A stretch of 64,000 nt of DNA, from positions 392,644-456,643 of the forward strand of contig QANU01044385.1 in NCBI GenBank assembly GCA_003254905.1, read 5' to 3'. This DNA is from Nissolia schottii. Lineage: Eukaryota; Streptophyta; Magnoliopsida; Fabales; Fabaceae. Shown here one piece after another: positions 1 to 11,643 of the stretch; within the stretch, counting starts at the first letter, position 1, and every line of letters begins with the position of its first letter. The position numbers and the translations under genes were made by a program. The notes under the pieces were generated by a model. The model searched no databases, was not told where the DNA came from, and worked only from the letters and a program-made list of their open reading frames with translations.

Positions 1-215
1 TTTCTCACATTTTAGTTAACTCTTGACGGTTCATTTTTTATATTATTTAAAATTAAAAATTTTCAATTCTTTTTTTAAGATTATTGACATTGCAAACAAA
101 ACAAACTAATTGAATAAAAACAAATCAAACTAATTGCATGTGAATACAAGATAGTTCTTTAGGCATTCGAATTGAAGGCTTCTTTTTCAACAAAAGTGGT
201 AAAAGTTGTTGACAG

Positions 216-973
216 TGTTTGGGAAAAAATTCTTAGACACACAAATCAAAGCAAATGAACACGAGAATTTACGTGATTTGACCTTAGCTACTTGTATTCA
301 CAAACGAGAAAGTACCAAATCTATTAAATTTAGGAGCAAAATTACAATCACCAATAAACAACTTTTGTAAGATTAAAGTTGTAAAACATCTCCTATGACA
401 ATTTTTGTGGACAAAGTTACAAACTCTCTACCACGATAATTTTTTAGGACAATGTTGCAAACTCTACCATCACAACTTTTGAAGATAAAGTTGCAAACCC
501 CCCACCACACCTCTTGTACTACTGCTACTCGCAAAACACGCCACTTGAGATCTCCGTCAAGAAGACTTTCAACACAAGAGACCAACACCTAGATCCTCCA
601 CTGCTCACATCTTTGATCCCTTCTCATACCTCAACCAATTCCCCTTGCAAGTATTTATAGGCTCACAACAATTTACAAGACAATCAACTAATTACAATCT
701 CAATCTTAATAATTTATAATTTTCTATTTTCATCCAATCAACTCTCTCATATGTTTTTGTCATATCTTTCTACTATGTATTTTATCATATCAATCAAACT
801 AATCACAATTTTTTTATGATAATTACAATTAAAACACAAATCTCACAAACATAGGAAACTATCAATTACCATATTTCCATAGGAATTTAAGTGAAACTCA
901 AAAATCTCTACCTTGAGCCAAATTTCATACCAATCTTCATCCACAAATTACCAAACAAATCTTCAACTCAACA
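216..973. repeat. Dispersed repeat copy A, probable solo LTR
   Basis: This segment is alignable almost end to end with a second copy at about 1046-3660, once the insert in that copy is removed. Shared blocks include the stretch around 308-360 (compare 3118-3170) and 610-900 (compare 3330-3630). The ends read TGTTTGGG and CTCAACA, which fits an LTR of the TG...CA type, but no clear target duplication flanks this copy. No coding sequence was seen. The classification as a solo LTR is inference; the repeat itself is seen directly. Confidence 0.55.
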
Positions 974-1107
974 CATCATAATTGTACCTCTACCATTAGA
1001 TACACTAGAAGCGGCTTAGAACTCGCTCTCGTACATCATACTAGTTGTTGGGAAAAAATTCCTTCAGCCATACAAATCAAAGCAAATGAACATAAGATAA
1101 TTTACAT

Positions 1108-2046
1108 TGTTGATTCAATTTGTAAAATTAAAATATGATGACAAACATGATATGAACCTTTTAATGTGGGTTAGTGTTTCAGGATTAATATTGTTTTAGA
1201 TTCAGAATTTGTTTAGAAACTAACTCAGCCCAAGCTTGGTGATTGATATAAGTGGACAAAAATAAAGAGGCAGCTAAAGTCCATATATTATGGTCCAACA
1301 AAGAATCCATGAATGCTCAAATTTATAAGGTCAAACCCGTGTTAAAGAAAGGCAAAAATGAAGTAGCCCAATAGATTAGCCCAACAAAATTTGAGAGAAG
1401 AAGCCATCAGATTTTTCTCATTGGAACAAAGAAAAATAAAAGGGGAAGAAACCAAGAAGGGCTAAATTTCAATTATTCACTCAATGAGTGAATTCAATTA
1501 TCTTGATTTTCTTAAATAAGAAGTCATGAGAAACTTGAGGCTCAAACAGAAACTCCATAATAAGATACTTTTGTCAAAATTGATTGATAAGAAGTCAAAG
1601 ATTCTGGATATATAGGAAAACTACGATTAAGGGGGAGCTTACACTAAGGGGGAGCAAATCTGCTAAAAGAGGTATATCTAAAACCCCTTCTAAAATTTCC
1701 TTGAATGTTTGTCATCAAGGGGGAGATTGTTGAGTTAGAATTTGAAACTATTTGATGACAAACACTATGTGAATATTTTAATGTGTGTATTAAAGTGTTT
1801 CAGGAAAAGTTAGATCTATAATATTCCAAGATTATTCTTTAGTACAAAAAAGGGAACAATCCATGGTCAAATATTTGAAGCAAACACAGACCATAAAAGT
1901 GAAGGGGCCCAATGTATAGTTCTCAAATTGAGAAAGAAATTGGAAAGTTTATTGAGTACAAACAAAAGGGAAGGAAGACATAATTACATAGTCAAAAAGG
2001 AAATATGACGGTGCTGGAAAGGAAAAACCGTGTGGCAAATGAGGAA

Positions 2047-2083
<37 letters not shown>

Positions 2084-3076
2084 ATATAAATATGTTGCTG
2101 GAAAAATCAACAAACATGACTTGACAAGATCAATTGGAAAAGGAAATTTGTGAAGTTATGTGATGGTGCTGCAAGAACAGGAAAGGAAAACGTGTAGAAA
2201 TGAGGAAACATAAATGCCAATATATGCTGCTGAAAAATCGAAGAAAGAGAACAACATGACTTGACAAGACCAAAACTACATTGAAAAAGGAAATGCAAGC
2301 TGCCAAAGGAAACAATATTTTAATAAAGGAAATATGAGAAAAGGAAGAAACTTGCTCCAAAAGAGAAATGTCCATATTTGATGAAAAGAAAAGAAAAGAA
2401 GGTATCAGCATAATTCAAGGAAATGGAAGAAAGAGAAATGTACTTATAATGATGACAAGCTGAAATTTCTCAAAAGGAAGAAAGAGAAACAAAATGAATG
2501 ATTGACATTGAAATAACAACAAAAGAGAAAATTTGGGAAAAGTATGAAATTAAGCTATCAAGGACAACTTTCTTTCAAGAAACTTTCCTAGACTAAAAAG
2601 ACTATGATATAGCTACAAGTGAGGCAAAAAGAATAGAACAAAAAGGAAAGCAATTTTTATGGCCAAAAGAAAGATGAAATCAGGTGAAAAGGGGAGCAAA
2701 AAAAAAACGTGATGGATGCAAGAAATTGGAAATCAAAGTTCATGGAAGATGAAGCAAGAAACACGTTCTTCTTGCAACGGTCAAAAGGACCAAATTGAAG
2801 CACATGTGTAAAAGTCTTATTAAATGAGCATCAGCGAAAATTGGAAGGAGCTTAGCGGATTGAAATCAAAAGAACAAAGAAAGAGAGAATCATTGAAGAA
2901 TGGCAAAAACGAAGGAGATGATCTCAAGCTTCAAGAATATGCTAAGGATCGAGTATAAATGGAAGTGTCTTCACCATTCTAAAGACACACAAGACCACCA
3001 TTGAAAGGTTAATTTTTTAAAGCGAAAGACTTCTCTTAGATTCAACCCCCATTCTCTAAGCCACACAAAACCATCA
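1108..3076 (+). mobile_element. Maximus/SIRE-like copia LTR element remnant
   Basis: A TGTTGA start at 1108 and a CATCA end at 3076 are flanked by perfect TACAT duplications (1103-1107 and 3077-3081). A purine-rich tract (about 1717-1726) precedes a second TGTTGAG start at 1728, so 1728-3076 is the 3' LTR (about 1.35 kb), while only a partial 5' LTR and a scrap of internal DNA remain. LTR openings with GATGACAAAC and GTTTCAGG resemble the legume Maximus/SIRE copia lineage (family knowledge). The element is broken, with almost all coding sequence gone, and looks old. It sits inside repeat copy B. Confidence 0.6.
2046..2082. repeat. (AC)n(AT)n microsatellite
   Basis: A run of about 13 AC units passes directly into AT units. 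It lies inside the 3' LTR of the SIRE-like remnant. No functional role is suggested. Confidence 0.9.
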
Positions 3077-3939
3077 TACATGATTCAACCTCAACTGCCT
3101 ACATCCACGGATGAGAAGGTACCAAATTCGTTAAATTTGGGAGCAAAATTACAATCACCGATAAATAATTTTGGCACGGCTAAAGTTGCAAACCATCATC
3201 TATAACAACTTTTATAGACAAAGTAGCAAACCCTCTACCATGGCAACATTTGAGGATAAATTTACAAACTCGCTACCACGACAAACTTCTCGCTAGGAAT
3301 ACTTGACCCACACCTAGACCCACAACTACTCACATCTTCGATCCCTTCTCATACCTCAACCAATTCCCTTTGCAAGTATTTATAGGCTCATAAAAATTTA
3401 CAAGACAATCAACTAATTACAATCTCAATCTTAATAATTAATATTTTTCTATTTTCATTCAATCAACTCTCTCGTATGTTTCTATCATATCTTTCTACTA
3501 TATCTTTTATCATATCTTTCTATCATATCAATCAAAACAATCACAAATATTTTGATGATAATTATGATTAAAACACAAATCCTTCAAAAATAAAAAACTA
3601 TCAATTACCATATTACCATAGGAATTTGGGTCAAAGCCAACAAATTGGACAACTCAACAACTAATGAATCATATTCATAGCCTAAAATTGTTCCTAAATA
3701 TGTAATTAATACCCAAGATGGATTCCCACAATTGGTGTGTCCCCTTGTTTGGGTATTCTATGAATGAAACGTCTCGAAGGTCTGACCTGCGAAACTAGTT
3801 CTAAAAGGAGGAAAAGTGACCATGGTGGGTTGTTTGGGTACATACAAGAGACATATATGAAGGGATTTGTGTACTTTTTATCTCTGTGCTCACTAATTTG
3901 TATCTTTCTCTCAGCAACTATATCTACACTATCTCAATT

Positions 3940-5115
3940 GGTGGAGGCTAGCATGGTGCTTCATATGTTGGGGGGCACATGCCATGGCGCCCTACTCCAA
4001 CCTGAAATTTAAGTTTTAAATTTATATTTATGACACGCATTTTATCATTTATTCCATTCCCAACCTACAAAAATTGAACATTTGCAAGGGAAGCCCCTCT
4101 GCCCAGTGTAAAATGACAAAATTACCCTCCTTATTCCCCTTTTCCCTCAGCTCCTCCCTCTCCTCCCTTTCTCTCAAACACCAACCACAACAACTGTCGC
4201 CGCTGCTGCCGCCGCCGTCGCAATCTTCAGCAGCCAACCATGACCACACCCACCACAACCCCCCGCCACCATCTCATCCCTCTCCTAGCCCTCTTCCTTT
4301 CCACCATCATCGCCGAGAACTACCCCGACTTCACCTTTGACTTCTTCGACAAAACCCAAGCCTCTAGACTAATCTTCCAAGGCGACGCCAAGCTCTCTTC
4401 CACCTCCAAAACCATCTAGCTCACCTCCACTGATGCCAACGACAACCCCAAGAAGAACAGCGTCCGTCGCGTCCTCTACTTCGCCCTGAACCACCTCTGG
4501 AAAAAATCCAACGGCCTCAACCAGGTCTCCTCCTTCGAAACCACCTTCCGATTCGTCATCTCCTCCACCACCAGGGAGATCTTCTGCGACAGCCTGACCT
4601 TCTTCTTCGCCCCCGTCAACTCCACCATCCCCAAGGACTCCGACAACAGCTTCTTCGGCCTCTTCAGCAGCAACGCCCTCGGCCCTTCCATCGACGTCCT
4701 GGACTCCCCGTACCACATCCTGACAGTTGAGTTCGACACCTACATCGACAACCGCTGGGATCCAAACTTCGATCCACTATACCGTCACATTGGGATCGAT
4801 GTCAAATAAATGATGTCAAAAAGAATGTCAACAAACGGGGGCGGCGGCGGCGGTTGTTGTTGTGGTTGGTGTTTGAGAGTAGGGAGGAGGAGAGGGAGGA
4901 GCTGAGGGAAAGGGAGAATAGGGAGGATAATTTCATCATTTTACACTTGGAAGAGGGGCTTCCTTTGCAAATACTCAATCTTTGTATTTGGGGCACAAAT
5001 CAAAATAAATGATAAAATGTGTGTCATAATTATAAATTTAAATCTTCAATTTCATGTTGGAGTGGGGTACCATGACATGTGCCCCAATATATGGGGCACC
5101 ATGGTAGCCTCCACC
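3940..5115. mobile_element. Mutator-like element (Pack-MULE) with long TIRs
   Basis: Two inverted arms of about 280 bp (3940-4220 and about 4835-5115) are reverse complements with modest divergence; both outer ends begin GGTGGAGGCTA. Nine-base flanks ATCTCAATT (3931-3939) and ATGTCAATT (5116-5124) match at 8 of 9 positions. Long TIRs plus a 9-bp target duplication are the hallmark of Mutator-like elements. The roughly 600 bp between the arms is not transposase but a GC-rich fragment of a lectin-domain gene, so the element is a non-autonomous Pack-MULE that captured host sequence. The GC content of the interior contrasts sharply with the AT-rich surroundings. Confidence 0.85.
4240..4809 (+). 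pseudogene. Captured legume-lectin domain gene fragment
   Basis: From the ATG at 4240 the frame gives a hydrophobic leader (about residues 10-25, ending near TIIA) and then an N-terminal legume-lectin beta-sandwich. FDFFDK is followed by IFQGDAKLSS, a region with SFETTFRF, LTFFFAPVNS, and VEFDTYIDNRWDP, which carries the metal-binding Glu/Asp stretch, then HIGIDV. The reading frame contains one internal stop and ends at about half to two thirds of a normal lectin domain. No kinase domain or C-terminal half is present. The leader plus lectin domain would fit either a secreted lectin or a lectin receptor kinase donor. It sits wholly inside the MULE, has no introns, and is judged non-functional. 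Confidence 0.8.
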
Positions 5116-5206
5116 ATGTCAATTTTACTATGTTAAATACATGTTCTTAGAGAAAAATGGTGTTCCAAGCTAAATCAGATGATCGAGGAAATATAATAAA
5201 AATTAT

Positions 5207-5591
5207 GGGTAAATTACATTGATATAGCTAAGTGAAATTACACATATATTCCCTCTAGTTTAAAAAGTTAGACTAACCTCTTCTGATGTACAATGTAATC
5301 TTTTAGAGATAATAGAGTTATACGTCATTTGTTATCAAAGTTTTTTTTTAATTATGCTTTTCCATTTTCACATTCAACAATTTTACAACGTAGTAAGGGG
5401 TTGTGAAGTATGCTCACCGTAAAATGTGAGAGTCATAATTAAAAAACCACCGTACTAATAAATGATGTTTAATTCTGTTATCAATAAGAGAGGTTAGTGT
5501 TTATCGGTGGAGATAAGTGTAATTTTTTTAAATTAGAGAAGAGGTCGACATAATATCAATGAACCTCATAGGAGGTTAATTTAATTTACCC
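5207..5591. mobile_element. Candidate MITE with GGGTAAATTA termini
   Basis: The left end GGGTAAATTAC and right end TAATTTACCC are inverted, and the interior has further palindromic matches (CTCTTCTGAT.. against ..AGAAGAGG). Flanks of about 9 bp are only partly similar, so the superfamily is uncertain; Mutator-type MITEs are one option. It is non-coding, about 385 bp long. Confidence 0.45.
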
Positions 5592-8500
5592 TAAAAGTAT
5601 TATATGCTCATTGCAACGAGAAATTTTTATAGGTTATTGGTGTATAATTCAGACAAAACATTCCAACAACTATAGTTTCATAAAGACAAAAGAAATATAG
5701 ATAAAAAATATTTAAAAAAAACTTAAAATCTAAGTCAAAGTAAAACTATATACTAACCATACATCAAATTAAATCTTTCATAAAAAAAAGAAATTAAATC
5801 ACACTCATTTCCTCTCGAATTGTAAATTTGTCTCAAAGGAACATTAAGTTTTACAAACCATTAAACTAACCTCTTCTTTTAACAAAATAACTGCTACTTC
5901 TGTTAAGTCATGTACGTGACATATAACTACCAAGTTGGTCCTAGCAATAATAGCCGTTCAAAAAAAAAAGGATGATCAAGATAATATTTATAAAATAATA
6001 ACATAATATTTTCTTTTTATACTTTAATAATATTTTTTGCTTAATTTACCAATTTGTCCCTCACCATTGTTTAATTTATTAATCATTCTCGCCGCACTTC
6101 CACGTTGGCACCGATGCCGACCTAACCCTACTCTCGTCGTTGGAGCTATAACCCAAGTCATCGACACCACCATCCTGCCCCCAGTTTAGTCTTTACTTTG
6201 CTCTTATTCAAACATTTCACGGGACAAACCCAAAAAAATAAAAAATTGATAAATATTGGCACACAAACACAACACGTGCACCATCTCCATTCTCATCTGT
6301 AATTCATTGCTCTTGTTCAAACAATTTATGGGACACAACCCAAAAAAATTATAAATTTAACAAGATAGCAACAGCAAAAAAAAATAAAAAAATAGAGAGA
6401 ACCATTTTAATTCATACAATAAAAATAAAAATTTATTAAATTTTTTTGAATAACTTGTCATGCACCATCATGGATGAATACATTGTAGGTTGAGTTCTGT
6501 TCCACCACTTTATTTGCCCCCACTTGAGTTAGAGGCCTCGGTGAATGCCTAACGAACTTTGTGTTATATAAACTACATTCTAGTCTTTGAAAGTAAAGAT
6601 GTGAGACTTGTCTAAAAGAATGTTCATTTAATCATCACATCATTGAAAGACAATCAATGCAATTCCCCAGGTTAATTGTGTGGTGCTCTTGCTGTGTCAA
6701 TCGTGATTTAATCGAATTCGTGGATGTCCATCTTTCGTGATGATGAATTGTACCACTGCTATAGTGATGTCTTTTTAATTAAGTAACGAGAGCTTAGGAG
6801 GAGGAATTGGATTCCATATATAACAGGAAATAAGTCTTGTGAAATTGATATTATTGTCATCTTAGGAGAGTTATGTTATTTGTACTCATTATTCATAAGC
6901 TGATTCATTAGTCATCTACTATTTTGATGAAATCTCAATAGGGTTCAAATCAACCCCTAATATTTTTTTTTTGTAGCTAATTTGGGTTGTTTCAACTAAT
7001 CCAAGAGTGTTGCTTAAGGCTTTGGCCTTCTTGGCTACTAATTCTGCTAAATGATAATTAGTTATCTGAGTAGTTAATCCAGTGACAATTTTTTGGGTGA
7101 ACCTCAACTTGCACTTTAAAATAATCTTGTCGTTCACTAAAATAAAACTAAAAAGTCTTATAGAGATATATAATACAAAACCATTAAAATTCTCTTATTT
7201 AACTAGCTTATGCTTTTAAGAGATACAGTATTTAAGAAATCTAGATTAATTATTCATCTTAGTCAATTACCAATAAAAAATCTCTCTTAGGACTAGCCTC
7301 CCCTAGTATTTATGCCTGAAGTCCAAAATCTATCTGTGTGACACAACAATTACAATGCTAGTTAATATATAGAAATAAATTTTAGTGTTATTCAATTATC
7401 TTGAAAAATACAAAAGTGATGGTTCGTTGCTCAACTTAACCATGCTCGGTGCAAAGTGCTTCCAGTGTCCCCTTAACGGGTAAGAGAGTCGTTTGCTCTG
7501 ATAAGGCAACATCCACTTACTAGTAAGTGGTCATCCTCCCCACTATCCCAAACGAAGTAGACCTGATAGCTTTAGATAAGCTCGGATCACTTCAAATTAT
7601 AGTGAGGAGCACCCTCACGCACAATGCCTGGCCTACGAGGTCAAGCTCTATCATCCTAGATGGTGGGAGCTGTAGGGAACAACAACCGCAACATTCCACC
7701 ACCTTATTGCCCCCACGTGGGTCACAAGCCTGCGTTGCCAGGCTCAGCAAGCGGCTGGTCAAATTCAGGGAAATATAAACTGTTTTAAGTCATTGAAACA
7801 ACCGATGTGGGACTTGTGAGTTAGAGTATTTCTGCCCCCTCGTTCATGATGATGAATTGTGCCGTGTAGTATTTGTCTGTCTGAGTAAGAATTGGATTCC
7901 ATGAAACAAACTGGATATGCTTGTCGTCTAATGCAGGCCGCGGATATGCTTTGCTACCGACTGGGTTGAGATATAAGCGTGGACACTTGTGTTACTGTGG
8001 GATGGCCATGCTGTTTTGTTATTATTATTTCTTCAAAAATTACATTGGTTTTAACAAGCTTTGAACTTAATACTTCATACATATTACATAAATTGTTTAC
8101 CACTAAACTAATTTTGGTGGCTTTTTAAATTGTGAAAGATATTATTCTTGCAATTCTGAAAAATGAAAGATTAACGGTTGTTTCCTCTCTTAATAAGGAT
8201 GCTTCCAAAAATTAAACTTGTGAACCCATCCTCACAGAGAGTGTGGATGTGCTTTATTAATCGCACAAAATTCGTGCTCGTTGGATCCAGAGAAAAGAGT
8301 AATTAAATTCATAAATAAAGAGTACTAATAAAAGATTTAAAATAACTCTTAAGAAACTAAGGAGCTATAAAAAAAATTCTAAATATTTAGTTTGATTGGA
8401 AAAGGAAGAAAATTTGTCTTAGATAAATTAAATAAATTTTAATTAGAAATGATTGAAATAGAACTTCTTTAAAAAGTATAAGAAATATTATATATTAAAA

Positions 8501-8814
8501 ATATGTAAAATAAACATTAAATTAAGTTTTGAAACTATTTGTATTATTTATAAAAAAAACTATTTTTATTATTGCATATAGGTTGTATTTAAATTATTTT
8601 ATTTATTTTAATTAAAATTTATTCTAACTTATTTTATAAAAAATAGTGAAGTCATATTTTTTTATAAATTAACTAAGAAAAATGGAAGGGTATTTTGGAG
8701 AATTGTCTAAGATAATTGTAAAGTGAGAGCGGAAATAGACAAAAGGGAGTGACAAAGTCACTTCTCTACATCAATTGAAAAAACTTTTATTTCATATGAA
8801 TATCATAAATAATT
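5592..8814. other. Gene-free AT-rich stretch with diverged repeats
   Basis: No coding region could be supported. Two diverged direct repeats are visible, about 6490-6840 and 7680-7925. They share a TTCCACCAC..TTATT..GCCCCCAC block, GATGTG(A/G)GACTTGT, GATGATGAATTGT and GAATTGGATTCCAT in the same order. A shorter internal duplication lies at 6190-6240 and 6300-6350 (TTCAAACA..GGGACA..ACCCAAAAAAAT). The remainder is low-complexity AT-rich DNA. Confidence 0.5.
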
Positions 8815-9075
8815 CATGATTTCTTAGTCGTGCGCATGTGCGATAAATAATTATTGGCTAACATACATACATAGAAAGGGAGAAATTTGATGGTGTTAAT
8901 AATGAAAAGATCATTTAACTTTTTTAAAATATGAAATAAAAAGAAAATCAAGTGTCAATTAATGTTTTATCACTTAATATATTTTTTATGCCTAAATGTA
9001 CCAATGTAAAACTTCTTGTTATACTGCTTGTAATATTGCATCGATAACCTAAATATTTTGGATCTGTCATTGCTT
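8815..9075 (+). repeat. Flank duplication, copy 1 (upstream of AKR gene 1)
   Basis: About 260 bp align with 14630-14890. Shared landmarks in order are GCATGTG(C/T)GATAAAT, AACATACATA, AAGATCAT(T/C)TAAC, and GACCTAAAT or AACCTAAAT followed by TTTAGAT or TTGGATC and TGTCATTG. This copy begins about 2.8 kb before the ATG of AKR gene 1 and the other about 2.7 kb before AKR gene 2. That spacing suggests the repeat is part of the unit duplicated with the gene, though an independent transposon family cannot be excluded. Confidence 0.5.
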
Positions 9076-9119
9076 GTACACAAATCATTCTAACAATCTT
9101 TCACATCTCCAGTGATGAA

Positions 9120-9920
9120 TCATTGACAAGTGCACACACTTATTCAAGTAATAGAGAGCGAGAAAGAGTATTGTCTCCAAAGATTGAGGTGCCAAACAAC
9201 AGTTTAACTCAATTTCCAATTAGATAAACATAATTTGGGATTGAAGAAAGGTCTAATGAACTAACTAGAATCAAGCAAATATTTATGATTTTTTTTTCAT
9301 TTTTAATTAAAGAAAAATACAAACAAAGTAAAAGAGGGGGAAAAAAACAATTGTGGTAAAATGGTTGGGGGTCGAATTTCACTTTGACCGATGTGTCTAA
9401 AGAACTCTCACTTAAACAAGCTTCAATTTCATATTTGATGTCAAATTTCCCAAGTTAACTAACCACCAATTCCTTGACAACTTCAAGCAACCACACATTT
9501 CCACAAATCTATTCCTAGATAAAGTTAAGTCATGGTGTTCATCACATGCGCAAGCACATATACAAATTTCTTGAGTCAATATATGAACCCTAAATCAATT
9601 CATGAATGGCCAAATCCCAAAAGCATCAAGAACAATGAAAGCACCCAAATAATGAAAATAAAAACTTGCATTAAGCAAGAGAATCAAGTTCTCATAATCT
9701 AAATCAAGCTACATCATGTTGTGGTTTTAAGTGTGAGAATCAAATCTCACATTGGTTAAGTTTGAGATAAATGAATAATATATATTTGAGAGGACTTATA
9801 AACTCATTACCTTAGGTTTTGAGTTAAAATGTGGCGTTTAACCCGTTTTGTATCTCACTTAACCCATTAGATTGAGATCTTCTCCAATTTTGGACTCCCA
9901 TCGCAACTTTAAATCCAACA
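9120..9920. repeat. Dispersed repeat debris, LTR-like
   Basis: The region opens with TTGACAAGTGCACAC and TATTGTCTCCAAAGATT, phrases common in plant interspersed repeats. It continues to about 9719-9920, where TCTCACATTGG is followed by AGAGGACTTATAAACTC, resembling a plant LTR U3/R segment. No open frame and no clear ends were found, so family assignment is not possible here. Confidence 0.3.
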
Positions 9921-9989
9921 CATCATCACCCTAACACAAGGATTTAGCGACTTAGAAATAAGAGGATAAAAGAGACTAAAGAGAGGTAG

Positions 9990-10690
9990 AAATCATGAAA
10001 ACATAAAGACCCCGATGATTTTGACTTTGATATCGAGGACTTTGATATCCCTACTCCTGCTCCTGATCGACATACACTACCAGTTAGGAGGAGGGGAGGG
10101 ACACATGCATCCCAGCAATAGTACAAAGACCCCGATGATTTTGACTTTGATATTGAGGACTTTGATATTCCTATGGATGATGAGCTCGAGCCCTCCCCCA
10201 ACAGCAGCCATATGCTTCTAGTAGTCACTATCCAGGAAGGGAAGCGTCAGTGGGGTTTTGGCAGCTCCAGGAGCCATATCTTGAATCGACATTCTATGCT
10301 TTGGGTCAGGTGGACATTGGATTGTCTTTAGGCGAGATTTTCTTGTTAAAGTCGTAGAATCCAATGGGTGATGGCGATGTCTATTGGCCTCACCTGTAAA
10401 CGCCGGTTGCACCACACTGGGATGACAGGTTCTTGGGGACTGATAAGGATGTGGAGCAAATTTGACAGTTCTAGCTGACATCACTTCCCCCTTCCCCCAA
10501 CACGACTGCCATGGAGCGAGATCTTCTTGGTGCCTTGGAGTAGGTAGCGTCTCCTCCAGCATCTCCATTGGGATCACACGGTGAAGACGGGACCTAGGGA
10601 GAGCTCAATAGTAGCATCCATGCCACTCGAGTCGTTCGAGGCGCACATAGACATGTCACACAGGAGGAAAATATCATATCCTAGGAGGTC
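9990..10690 (+). pseudogene. Decayed acidic-repeat reading region, function unknown
   Basis: Two near-identical 53-bp blocks at about 10005-10057 and 10120-10173 encode, in one frame, the acidic peptide DPDDFDFDIEDFDIP twice, spaced about 115 bp apart. Downstream coding-like text continues to about 10680, where a frame ends THRH-type residues and QEEN before a stop, but it is interrupted. The following 10700-10880 is T-rich, like a 3' UTR. This may be the C-terminal part of a transposon-associated plant protein such as the PMD type seen at 45-47 kb; that link is a guess. Confidence 0.3.
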
Positions 10691-11183
10691 AGCACCATGA
10701 TGTTGTCGATAGATAGTTTAGAGTCATTTTGGTTTTGTATATGATGTATGGTAACTTTATGTAGTCATATGTATGTTATTTTATAAAGTATGTTACTTTA
10801 TTATGTGATTCATTTTGTTGAATTTGTTATTTTGTTATGGCTAATTTGTTTACGTATGAATAAAGAATAAAAGTTACTAACAACTTAATAGAAAATGACA
10901 TAACAAATAATAAGTCATCCATAAAACGCATTTATAAAGAAACATATCATATAATGAAACATTATTTTTTTCATAAACCTTGGTACACACTGTAACTGAG
11001 AAAGACTTTGTAATTTTGAACATTTTTCTAAAAAAAAAATTGAAATTTTATTACAGGAATCGATTTAAATCAACTCCTAATTAAAAAATTTAATTAATTA
11101 TTACTTAAACGAGAGATGCTTTAAATTGACACCCTTTTTTTTTTAAAAAAAATAATTTATTTTAATTTGATGCATGTGCGCAC

Positions 11184-11368
11184 TGTAACACCCTAGCTAA
11201 CTGTTTACGCGTACGTCGCAAACAATGCTTACTAGGTTGTTATCTGCTTTGGTTGGGTTACTTTTAGCCCCTAGTTTTACACTTGAAAATATTTCTTATT
11301 TGANTTCACAGAAATTTCTAAGCATTTATCTAGCGATATTTTCACTAAGGAGAAAGCGGGATGTTACA
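11184..11368 (-). mobile_element. Short solo-LTR/TRIM-like element, 185 bp
   Basis: The element starts TGTAACACCC and ends GGGATGTTACA on the plus strand, with perfect flanking pentamers CGCAC (11179-11183 and 11369-11373). Read on the minus strand it opens TGTAACATCCC, the usual start of one class of gypsy LTRs. A related, longer sequence lies at 61885-62213. The TG...CA ends and 5-bp duplication support a solo LTR or TRIM. One undetermined base (N) lies at 11304. It sits about 280 bp upstream of the AKR gene 1 ATG. Confidence 0.65.
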
Positions 11369-11524
11369 CGCACACATCAACCTTTTGCTCCCTAAAAAGT
11401 CTTGTTTGCGAGAATACCAAATCAAGTCAAACACCCCCCCTCCCCACACACACGCACGCACTTCAGGAAGTGATTCACACACATTGCTCCCTTCATCATT
11501 TGTTTCTTAAATCCCTTTTTTCCC

Positions 11525-11530
11525 TATAAA
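11525..11530 (+). promoter_or_regulatory. Candidate TATA box of AKR gene 1
   Basis: TATAAA lies about 115 bp before the ATG, within a pyrimidine-rich leader. A second AT-rich motif (TATATAAATAG, about 11562-11574) is an alternative. No experimental support is available. Confidence 0.4.
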
Positions 11531-11643
11531 TTGCTTCAAACTCTAGCCAAATAATATATATATATATATAAATAGCAAAGATCCATTACTAGCTCCTTAA
11601 TCACTGTCTCATAACCAAGGATTTGTTATTTGTTGAGGAGAAA

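Larger units (their letters stand above)
1046..3660. repeat. Dispersed repeat copy B, split by a SIRE-like element
   Basis: The second copy of the repeat at 216-973 starts with TGTTGGG and ends near CTCAACA. Its left part is 1046-1107 and its right part about 3077-3660. The middle is a later LTR element. Flanking pentamers CTAGT (1041-1045) and CTAAT (3661-3665) differ by one base and may be the original target duplication. It is an old fossil with no coding content. Confidence 0.5.

Noticed and set aside
3764-4012. Plus-strand 82-codon open frame
   Set aside because: It crosses the MULE left boundary, has no recognisable domain and no coding-like continuation.
4369-4739. Minus-strand open frames of about 87-115 codons across the lectin fragment
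   Set aside because: They are mirror frames of the GC-rich lectin coding strand with low-complexity Gly/Glu/Val content. The plus strand has clear lectin motifs.
4240-4809. Functional secreted lectin gene
   Set aside because: The frame is interrupted and the C-terminal part of the domain is missing; the fragment is enclosed by MULE ends.
10218-10577. Minus-strand 119-codon open frame
   Set aside because: Opposite to the decayed plus-strand acidic-repeat region; composition is low-information and no family was recognised.
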